From JBBIQV01 sp964555285 (GTDB taxonomy: Bacteria; Nitrospirota; Nitrospiria; Nitrospirales; Nitrospiraceae), in NCBI GenBank assembly GCA_964555285.1, contig CAZKRM010000006.1, positions 1-64,000 on the forward strand: DNA of 64,000 nt. The letters run 5' to 3'. The first letter of the stretch is position 1, and the number at the start of each line of letters is the position of its first letter. Positions 57,774 to 64,000 of the stretch are shown piece after piece. The notes beneath the pieces were generated by a model that saw nothing but the letters and a program-made list of their open reading frames with translations, did no database searches and was not told where the DNA came from. Both the position numbers and the translations under genes were made by a program.

Positions 57774-58349
57774 ATGGTACCAACACATATGTTCCTGACG
57801 AGAGGGGTGGGGGTCCACCGGGAGAAGCTCGCCTCCTTTGAGCAAGCCCTCCGTGGCGCGGGCGTCGCGTACTGCAATCTGGTGAGCGTGTCCTCGATCC
57901 TGCCGCCGAGTTGCAAGATTATCCCTCGCAAGCGCGGCGAAACGTTGCTGAACCCCGGCGAGATCACGTTCTGCGTGATGGCACGGTCGGAAACCAACGA
58001 ACGCAATCGGCTGATTTCCGCCTCGATCGGACTCGCCGTCCCCACCGACCGGCGCACCTACGGGTACCTGTCGGAACACCATGCCTATGGCGAGACGGAC
58101 GAGGAGTCCGGCGAGTACACGGAAGACCTGGCGGCGCAGATGTTGGCCACGACGCAAGGCATCGAGTTCGATCCCAACATCGCCTGGAAAGAGCGCGAAC
58201 AGGTGTTCAAGATGGGAGGGAAAATCGTCCGTACCTTGAACATCACGCAATCCGCGATCGGCAAGAAAAACCGTTGGACAACGGTGGTCGCATTGGCCGT
58301 GTTCGTTCCACCTGAGAATCTTCCCAAGCGCGAGCGTCGTAAGTCCTAA
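57774..58349 (+). CDS. Pyruvoyl-dependent arginine decarboxylase
   Basis: A 191-residue proenzyme that self-cleaves between two serines to make the pyruvoyl group, then converts arginine to agmatine. The cleavage motif is in YCNLVSVSSILPPSCKIIPR (serines near residues 40-41); further family blocks are GEITFCVMARSETNERNRLI SASIG, and GYLSEHHAYGETDEESGEYT with EDLAAQMLATT. Length is normal. 79 bases ahead of agmatinase, so the pair gives arginine to putrescine. The family is commoner in archaea than bacteria. Confidence 0.93.
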   Translation: MVPTHMFLTRGVGVHREKLASFEQALRGAGVAYCNLVSVSSILPPSCKIIPRKRGETLLNPGEITFCVMARSETNERNRLISASIGLAVPTDRRTYGYLSEHHAYGETDEESGEYTEDLAAQMLATTQGIEFDPNIAWKEREQVFKMGGKIVRTLNITQSAIGKKNRWTTVVALAVFVPPENLPKRERRKS

Positions 58350-58428
58350 GAACGGGCGTCGCCCTCTCCGTTGACGTGGCACCCATCACGCGTGGATTCC
58401 GGCAAAACCGTCGAAGCGAGTTGCGGGC

Positions 58429-59364
58429 ATGACCCTTCCAGCCGGTTGGCTCGACTCCGGCCAGAATTTTCTCGGCATCGACGAGCCCTGGTGTCATCCA
58501 GCGCACGCCGGCGTGTATGTCCTGCCGGCGCCCTACGAACACACCTCCAGCTACATCCTTGGATCGGATCGCGGCCCCTCGGCCATCATTGAGGCGTCGC
58601 AACAGGTCGAGCTGTACGACGAAACGCTGGGGTGCGAGCCCTACCGGGAATGGGCCGGGGTGGCCACGGCGGCGCCGTTGGATCTCGATGGGCGCGTGGA
58701 CCGTGAGGCCGTCGATGCCATCGAAGCCTTCGTCCGTCCGCACGTTCAGCCCGGCCGGTTGGTGATGACATTGACAGGAGAGCATACCGGCGCACTGGGC
58801 GCGATTCGTGCCCATGCCAAGCGGTATCCAGGCCTGTGCGTCGTGCAAATCGATGCGCACGGAGATCTCCGGCAGGCCTTCCAGGGCAATCCCTTCAGCC
58901 ATGCGAGCGTGATGGCACGGGTCGTGGAGGATGGCCTCCCGCTGGTGCAGGTCGGCATTCGTTCGATCAGCCCAGAAGAGATCGACCTGATCAAGAACAC
59001 CAAGACTATTTCAACCTTCTTCGCGTCACAGATTGTGGATCCGACCGGTCCCTACGAAGGGAGAGCGGCGCGCTGGATTCCGGACGTCGTGAAGGCCTGC
59101 ACCGGCCCTGTGTATCTCACCTTCGATTGCGATGGGCTGGATGCGTCGCTGGTGCCGGCGCTCGGGACCCCGGAGCCCGGTGGTTTGGGCTGGTACGACA
59201 CGCTGGCGTTCGTCACGGCCTTGGCGAATGGGCCCGGTATCGTCGGGATGGATGTGAGCGAGATCGCACCCATCGAAGGATTCGTGGCGCCGCAGTTTTG
59301 CGTCGCGCGGCTGATCTACCGTATCCTGGGCCGCATCGGGGAAGCGAGAGGACGTAAGGCGTGA
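58429..59364 (+). CDS. speB: Agmatinase
   Basis: A 311-residue binuclear manganese ureohydrolase: agmatine to putrescine plus urea. Metal motifs in order: GEHTGALG (usual GGDHS/T), QIDAHGDLR (DAHxD), TFDCDGLDASLVPALGTPEP (SxDxDxxDP position), and DVSEIAP. The opening VLPAPYEHTSSYILGSDRGP is typical for the arginase/agmatinase family; guided by the adjacent arginine decarboxylase, agmatinase is the clear choice. Confidence 0.93.
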   Translation: MTLPAGWLDSGQNFLGIDEPWCHPAHAGVYVLPAPYEHTSSYILGSDRGPSAIIEASQQVELYDETLGCEPYREWAGVATAAPLDLDGRVDREAVDAIEAFVRPHVQPGRLVMTLTGEHTGALGAIRAHAKRYPGLCVVQIDAHGDLRQAFQGNPFSHASVMARVVEDGLPLVQVGIRSISPEEIDLIKNTKTISTFFASQIVDPTGPYEGRAARWIPDVVKACTGPVYLTFDCDGLDASLVPALGTPEPGGLGWYDTLAFVTALANGPGIVGMDVSEIAPIEGFVAPQFCVARLIYRILGRIGEARGRKA

Positions 59365-59428
59365 GGCGTCAGGCGTGAACAATGATGAGAGAACGGAAAG
59401 GACCGCACCCCTCACGCCTTACGCGTTC
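59353..59428. repeat. Inverted heptamer array (GTGAGGC type)
   Basis: Arm 1 GTAAGGC GTGAGGC GTCAGGC GTGAAC and arm 2 CCCTCACGCCTTACGCG. Arm 1 encodes the end of speB; arm 2 encodes part of the next protein's N-terminus. Confidence 0.65.
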
Positions 59429-60157
59429 GAGAGCATCCGCATCAACAAGTTCTTCACCCAGCACGGCATCTGCTCACGGCGCGAGGCGGACCGGTTGATT
59501 GAAGCGGGGCGGGTGGCGATCAATGGTCGTGTCGCCAAGCTCGGCGATCGAGTCGGGCCGAACGACGTGATCACCCGAGACGGCGCGGTCGTGCCCTGGG
59601 GGAGCGCATTCGTCTATATCAAGTACCACAAGCCGGTCGGCGTGACGACAACCAGCGAGCCGCACGTCACGCGTAACATCATTGCCGAAATCGGGCACCC
59701 TGCCAGAATTTTCCCCATCGGCCGCTTGGATAAGGATTCCTCGGGGTTGATCCTTCTCACGAACGACGGCGATATCGTGAACGAGATCTTGCGAGTCGAA
59801 CACGGGCATGAGCGGGAATATCTCGTGGAGGTGGACCGGGAGTTCGACCAGGCGTTTCTCGATCGCATGGCGCGGGGAGTGATGATCTTGGGTGCGCGCA
59901 CCCGGCCCTGCACGATGACGCGCGTCGGCCACAGGCAATTTCGGATTATTCTGACCGAAGGCCGGAACCGGCAGATTCGCCGCATGTGTCAGGTTCTCGG
60001 CTACCGCGTCACGGCACTCCATCGCACCCGGATCATGCACATCACGATCGAAGGGCTGGGAGTCGGGCGATGGAAGGCTCTATCTGAAGATGAGCGACGA
60101 TCGCTCTTCCGTGCGTTGGGTCGAAACGGAGGCGTGACGGATCGGTGCTCCTCTTGA
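59375..60157 (+). CDS. RluF/RluB family pseudouridine synthase
   Basis: A 260-residue 23S rRNA pseudouridine synthase. N-terminal S4 RNA-binding domain (IRINKFFTQHGICSRREADR), then the catalytic domain with the aspartate in GRLDKDSSGLILLTNDGD and EYLVEVDREFDQAFL, ending EGRNRQIRRMCQVLGYRVTA. The combination fits RluF or RluB. Start is GTG at 59375; the first 20 residues are partly repeat-encoded and not conserved, so the core begins near AFESIRINKF. Confidence 0.88.
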   Translation: MNNDERTERTAPLTPYAFESIRINKFFTQHGICSRREADRLIEAGRVAINGRVAKLGDRVGPNDVITRDGAVVPWGSAFVYIKYHKPVGVTTTSEPHVTRNIIAEIGHPARIFPIGRLDKDSSGLILLTNDGDIVNEILRVEHGHEREYLVEVDREFDQAFLDRMARGVMILGARTRPCTMTRVGHRQFRIILTEGRNRQIRRMCQVLGYRVTALHRTRIMHITIEGLGVGRWKALSEDERRSLFRALGRNGGVTDRCSS

Positions 60158-60219
60158 GCCGGCGGCGGGTCGAATCCGATGGCGGTGTGCAGGAGCCGGC
60201 AGAGCTGAACGCGCGAACG

Positions 60220-60984
60220 TCACTCGCTGGGCAAGGCAGGGTTCGCGGTCTGGCTCACGGCGGGGAGTGGGGCCGATTCATTCGACAAGTCCTCACGACG
60301 CGAGGCGGCGGAGCGAGTCAGAAACAGGTTGAGCAGGGCGATGAAAAAGCTGCCGCCCACGAGCATGGCGCTCGTGCTGCGAATCGTTTTCGTCCCCTCA
60401 TCCCTCATATCCTTGGCGACGTCCGCCACAGTCTCTAACAGCCGATCCAGCGCCAGACTCACTTGAATCATTTTGGGGCCGCCGCTGTCTGCGGCATTTT
60501 CTTCCGCTTTTCTACGAAGTCTGGAGGCCTCGGCCGGTGACGCTGCGTTCCACTCCTCGGTCAGCAGTTGAATCGTGGTACTCGCGACTGAGAAATATTG
60601 ATCCAGGCTTTTTCTGAGCGCTTCGATGTCTTCAGGTTCGCTCCGCCCACTGCGGGAGACACGGAGTCCTGCGGCTGCATAGCGGTCCACAGCATGCTGG
60701 ATGCGAGCGCGCTGAGCGGCCAATGATTCGGTGATCCGCTCGAAATCTTTCTTACTGTCCGTCTCGAGCGACCGGATGATGGTGTTGCGGTACCGCATCA
60801 CGTCCGCCGAGATGTGGGCGAGGTCCGCAGCCCCGAGGGTGTATTCCGTGTACATGATCCGCATATCCTGATCGATCTGGCTCAGGGCCTGCCCGCTGAG
60901 CCATCCGAGCCCCGCGATCATGACGCTGATGAGTAGCTGGGAGGCGCTCGGCCAGGTGAATCGTAGGCGCGAGAACAGACTCAC
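60220..60984 (-). CDS. Two-helix membrane protein with four-helix sensor-like domain
   Basis: A 254-residue protein: N-terminal transmembrane helix (LLISVMIAGLGWLSGQAL), a long helical periplasmic domain (about 45-205) like the ligand domains of chemoreceptors (MYTEYTLGAADLAHISADVM RYRNTIIRSLETDSKKDFER, in two parts), and a second transmembrane helix (AMLVGGSFFIALLNLFL) followed by a short basic tail. No HAMP, kinase or chemotaxis output domain. GTG start at 60984 is set by AGGAGGAAGATATT. Downstream of the ABC gene on the same strand; may be an accessory of the transport system. Confidence 0.65.
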   Translation of the reverse strand: MSLFSRLRFTWPSASQLLISVMIAGLGWLSGQALSQIDQDMRIMYTEYTLGAADLAHISADVMRYRNTIIRSLETDSKKDFERITESLAAQRARIQHAVDRYAAAGLRVSRSGRSEPEDIEALRKSLDQYFSVASTTIQLLTEEWNAASPAEASRLRRKAEENAADSGGPKMIQVSLALDRLLETVADVAKDMRDEGTKTIRSTSAMLVGGSFFIALLNLFLTRSAASRREDLSNESAPLPAVSQTANPALPSE

Positions 60985-61168
60985 AATATCTTCCTCCTTC
61001 CTGCCATCGGCGTGACCGGTCGGGGCGGGTTCATCTTCGAGCCAGTCTAGCAGATTGCTCCGTGCGGGAGAAGACTCGGCGCATGTGAGTTGCGCGAGGG
61101 GGCAGATCCCTCTAGTTCGGCACGGGGCGACGAAACACCGGCGATGCGCTGCATAGATGCTGCGCTTC

Positions 61169-62836
61169 TCAATCCAGGGCAATCCTACGGTCTATATGTG
61201 GGGTCAGGTTCGGATCATTAGAGATAAAAATCACGGACCAGGGTTCCTCTTTCGCGCAAAGCCGGCGCAGGATCGTCTCCCGGAGCGCCGGCTGCATGTT
61301 GTGGATGATGCCGTCGAAGATGAGAATTTGTGGACGCGCGAGGATCGCGCGTGCAACCAGAATCCGGAGAATGTGGGTCGGGGCGAAGATTCGACCTGGA
61401 GCCCGGACGGGGGTTCTTAACCCTTGGGGGAGGGAGTCCACTTCCTCTTCCAGTTCGACAAAGCGCAGGGCCCACCGCACGTCGCTGTAGGGGATATAAC
61501 TGCGGCCGAGGACGATGTTGTCCTCCAGCGTGCCCTCAAAGAGGGACAGCTGCGAATCCAGTACGAAGCCGCGGCACCGGTTCACGGTATCGAGATTCAG
61601 GTGCCTGAGATCGACGCCGTTATACCGGATCACCCCCGCCGTCGGGGCCTCCAAGCCGGCCAGCACTCGGGCTAGGGCTGTCTTAGCGACCGTGGTATTG
61701 ACGTAGATGCCGATCTTCTCCCCCGGTGTGACTTCCAGGTTGAAATTTTCGAAGACCGGCGAGGCGCCGGGAGGTACGAACGACAGGTCCTTGCAGGTTA
61801 ATCTGATCCCGTGGATGGTTGGATCGGGCAACGGCACTGAGAGGATTGCGGTGTCCCGGTCTTTCGGGAGAGAGAACAGGAAATCCAACTCCGTGAGCGC
61901 CGTCATGAAGTAGAAGATATGCCCCATGCGCTTGACGACTGCGTCGAAGTTCAGCAACAGCGTCCCGACCACGACCTCCGCCGCCACGAGCTGTCCGAGG
62001 GTGAGCTGTCCGACCGAGAGCAACCAGCCGGCGGTGGCGATCAAGCCGCTGTGGCCCAAGGCTTGAAACCCGACCGAGGTCAGGAACTGGCGAATCAGAA
62101 TGGTGAATCGGGCGCGGCGGGCGGCCACATAGGAATTGACGAGGGCGTCGGTCTTGTCGATCAGCAACGGCTGGCTGTCGGTGGACTTGAAATGGAGGAG
62201 GTTGTAGGAGATCTCCTGTAGCCAATGCAGCGTGTCGTACTTGGCGTGCGACATGGTGATGGTCGCTTTCAAGCCGCCGTGACTCATGAGAAAGAACACC
62301 ACGTTGAAGCCTGCCAGCAGCAAGGCGTTGAACAGCAAGAAGTAGGGATGATAGAAGACCAGGATGGTCATCCCGACCGCGCCGCCCACGATGACGTTGA
62401 TCATGTCCACGAGCAGCACGGACAGGGCCCGCTGCATGAGGACCGTCTCGAAGAAATAGTTCGCGTAACGCGGCTTGAATCCCTGGAACCGCAGATGCGG
62501 CATCTGTTGCGCCATGGCGATGGCCACGCGCGCGAAAATCCGCCGCTCCAGGATTTCCACGGCATAGTACTGGAGCGCGCGGAAGGCGCCGACGAACAAC
62601 AGGCCGAAGACCATGACCGCCGCGAGCGTGACGATCGTGATGGGCTGAATGGCGAAGGCGAAGGTGTTGACGAGTTCTTGGACCGTCAACGGGACGATCA
62701 GCGAGAAGAGCCCGATCGCCAGCGAGTAGGACAGGATCAGGCCAAGGACGCGCTTTTCCAGACGCAACAGAAGGCCGATGTGGCCGATGATCGTCTGGAA
62801 CGTGTTGGTCGGCGCGTCAGGGTGGTTCGACTGCAT
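61169..62836 (-). CDS. ABC exporter-like protein with degenerate ATPase domain
   Basis: A 555-residue fused half-transporter. The membrane part (about residues 25-320) has six helices in the ABC-exporter layout (LGLILSYSLAIGLFSLIVPL, VDMINVIVGGAVGMTILVFY). The nucleotide-binding part (about 345-555) keeps the fold but not the motifs: Walker A is GIYVNTTVAKTAL (two glycines lost), the LSGGQ position reads APGRIFAPTHILR, Walker B ends IFDGII without the catalytic glutamate, and the H-loop histidine is asparagine (FISNDPN). All sites changed while the frame stays open, so a non-hydrolysing partner subunit is more likely than a dead gene. Start uncertain (62836, or TTG 62899). Confidence 0.8.
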   Translation of the reverse strand: MQSNHPDAPTNTFQTIIGHIGLLLRLEKRVLGLILSYSLAIGLFSLIVPLTVQELVNTFAFAIQPITIVTLAAVMVFGLLFVGAFRALQYYAVEILERRIFARVAIAMAQQMPHLRFQGFKPRYANYFFETVLMQRALSVLLVDMINVIVGGAVGMTILVFYHPYFLLFNALLLAGFNVVFFLMSHGGLKATITMSHAKYDTLHWLQEISYNLLHFKSTDSQPLLIDKTDALVNSYVAARRARFTILIRQFLTSVGFQALGHSGLIATAGWLLSVGQLTLGQLVAAEVVVGTLLLNFDAVVKRMGHIFYFMTALTELDFLFSLPKDRDTAILSVPLPDPTIHGIRLTCKDLSFVPPGASPVFENFNLEVTPGEKIGIYVNTTVAKTALARVLAGLEAPTAGVIRYNGVDLRHLNLDTVNRCRGFVLDSQLSLFEGTLEDNIVLGRSYIPYSDVRWALRFVELEEEVDSLPQGLRTPVRAPGRIFAPTHILRILVARAILARPQILIFDGIIHNMQPALRETILRRLCAKEEPWSVIFISNDPNLTPHIDRRIALD

Positions 62837-62991
62837 GCTCCTTCCACGACCAATGGAATCGGCTTCGGCGTCCGACGAGACTGCCGGTCGATTCCGCAAG
62901 GCACGGCGCCCGGAGCGAGAACACCCCTTTGGGCGAACGAAACTCTGTCACCCTATCAAACGCGGTTTGAAAAAGCCACTCGTTCGCCGGG

Positions 62992-64000
62992 TTAGTCACG
63001 GGCCCGATACGTCACCGGGACGACCGACGGCAACGTCTTCGCCCAGGCGCCGATCGCCCATTGATACAGCGCGAGCGATTTCTGGTAATCGGCCTTCGCA
63101 CGGATCAGCTGGTTTTCCGAGTCCACGGAATTGCGCTCGCGAAGGTTCACGAAGAGCACACTCGTCGCTCCCATCGTGAAGCGGAACCGTTCCCCTTCCT
63201 CGAGAGTCTTGGCTAAACGAAGCGATTCAGCCGCCACCGCCACCCGTTCTTTCGCTCGCTCGATGGCGGACAGGGCGTTATCCACGTCCACGATCACTTG
63301 TTGTTCACGGAACTTCTGTGTGAGAACGAACCGGTCGGCTTTCCCTTGCGCTTCCAGCACCTCGCCGCGGCTCTTGCGTTGCAGGATCGGAATTCTGAGC
63401 TCCAGGCCGAACCGATAGCCCAGGCCGAGGACGAATTTTTCAGGTGCGCGGGCAGGGGCTGCCTCGGCATCGAGGCTCGGCAAGAGGTTGTTTTTGGCCA
63501 GCTCGAGGTCGATGTTGTTGAGTTTGGCTTCGATGCCGACTTCACGGACTTCCGGCCGATCGGACTTCGCCTGGAGTTTATGCGACTGAATGATCTCCGG
63601 GTCGGGCACCGTGAGCTGGGACGGAAACTCCGGCGCTCGTTCGAGCGGCGGGGTCATCGGAGCGTTCCGCTCCCACAGGAACATGGATAGTTTGTATTGT
63701 TCTTGTTCGATCAGCCGCTGGGCCGCAATCAAGACTTCTTTTCTCCGTTGCACCTCCTGCCCGGCTTCCACGACATCGAGCGGCGCCACGGCGCCGGCCT
63801 TGGCGCGCCCCTCGACCTGCTTGAACCGATCTTCCGCGACCGTTAACGCTCGCCGCTGGATGTCCGTCAACTTCACGGCGAAGACCCAATCCCAGAACTG
63901 CGTAGCCGCGGCCAGGAACAAGTCCTGCCGCGTTTGTGCGATCCTGATTTCGGCTCGGGGATCCGCGAGCTGAGACCGCTGCAACTCGGCGTTCTCCGGA
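62992..64000 (-). CDS. TolC-family outer-membrane factor, 5' incomplete
   Basis: The last 336 residues of a TolC-type protein; the frame is open through the window end. Features: long amphipathic helices (VAEDRFKQVEGRAKAGAVAP, then EAGQEVQRRKEVLIAAQRLI EQEQYKLSMF), the barrel strand region LGLGYRFGLELRIPILQRKS, and a second helical pair (IDVDNALSAIERAKERVAVA-like VDNALSAIERAKERVAVAAE). TolC homologues form the outer-membrane channel of efflux pumps and type I secretion. Lies 156 bases upstream of the degenerate ABC gene on the same strand, suggesting one transport unit. Confidence 0.85.
   Translation of the reverse strand, partial: PENAELQRSQLADPRAEIRIAQTRQDLFLAAATQFWDWVFAVKLTDIQRRALTVAEDRFKQVEGRAKAGAVAPLDVVEAGQEVQRRKEVLIAAQRLIEQEQYKLSMFLWERNAPMTPPLERAPEFPSQLTVPDPEIIQSHKLQAKSDRPEVREVGIEAKLNNIDLELAKNNLLPSLDAEAAPARAPEKFVLGLGYRFGLELRIPILQRKSRGEVLEAQGKADRFVLTQKFREQQVIVDVDNALSAIERAKERVAVAAESLRLAKTLEEGERFRFTMGATSVLFVNLRERNSVDSENQLIRAKADYQKSLALYQWAIGAWAKTLPSVVPVTYRARD

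Overview
The window reads as chromosomal DNA of a GC-rich Gram-negative bacterium. The gene set (a full ISC iron-sulfur operon with HscB/HscA/IscX, pyruvoyl arginine decarboxylase plus agmatinase plus a deoxyhypusine-synthase-like protein, rubrerythrin/Fe-S/DUF3501 cluster, outer-membrane barrels, LptC-like and TolC proteins, many sigma54 features) fits a Nitrospira-like (Nitrospirota) genome best. That assignment is inference from gene content; no marker gene here proves it.

Layout. 1-2.3 kb: the end of a genomic island, with a gene cut by an ISL3-type insertion sequence, abutting the 3' end of tRNA-Lys. 2.3-10.2 kb: tRNAs, HU, rfbC, a rubrerythrin/Fe-S/DUF3501 operon and a two-domain pterin synthase-like gene. 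10.4-20.9 kb: peroxiredoxin, then a CHASE2 adenylate cyclase divergent from a TPR/beta-barrel, FecR and two-lipoprotein operon, closed by an LptC-like gene. 21-25.4 kb: a compact regulatory unit: a PilZ-GAF-sigma54 activator, two good -24/-12 promoters, two matching pairs of upstream palindromes, and target genes that include three tiny one-helix membrane proteins. 25.4-36 kb: bipA, PBP1A, a shortened FadL, a MalT/AfsR-like regulator and a small lipoprotein operon with a SARP-like direct-repeat promoter. 36-41.3 kb: accessory DNA: a PKD plus seven-bladed FG-GAP lipoprotein, a diversity-generating-retroelement target gene with a broken avd and no reverse transcriptase, and decayed toxin-antitoxin modules. 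41.4-47.5 kb: iscX-hscA-hscB-iscA-iscU-iscS-iscR on the minus strand and fdx on the plus strand. 47.5-53 kb: gltX, two tRNA-Gln genes, glnS and tRNA-Glu. 53.4-60.2 kb: polyamine synthesis genes (arginine decarboxylase, agmatinase, DHS-like synthase, aldehyde dehydrogenase) and a pseudouridine synthase. 60.2-64 kb: a two-helix sensor-like protein, an ABC exporter whose ATPase motifs are all degraded, and the 5'-incomplete end of a TolC-family gene.

A striking property of the whole window is the intergenic repeat style: at a dozen sites short arrays of degenerate 7-base units occur, often as two complementary arms, and the unit sequence differs from site to site. At several places these arrays run into coding sequence, in one case forming the signal peptide of a DsbA-like protein. 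All functional statements come from reading the translations and motifs; no database search was run.
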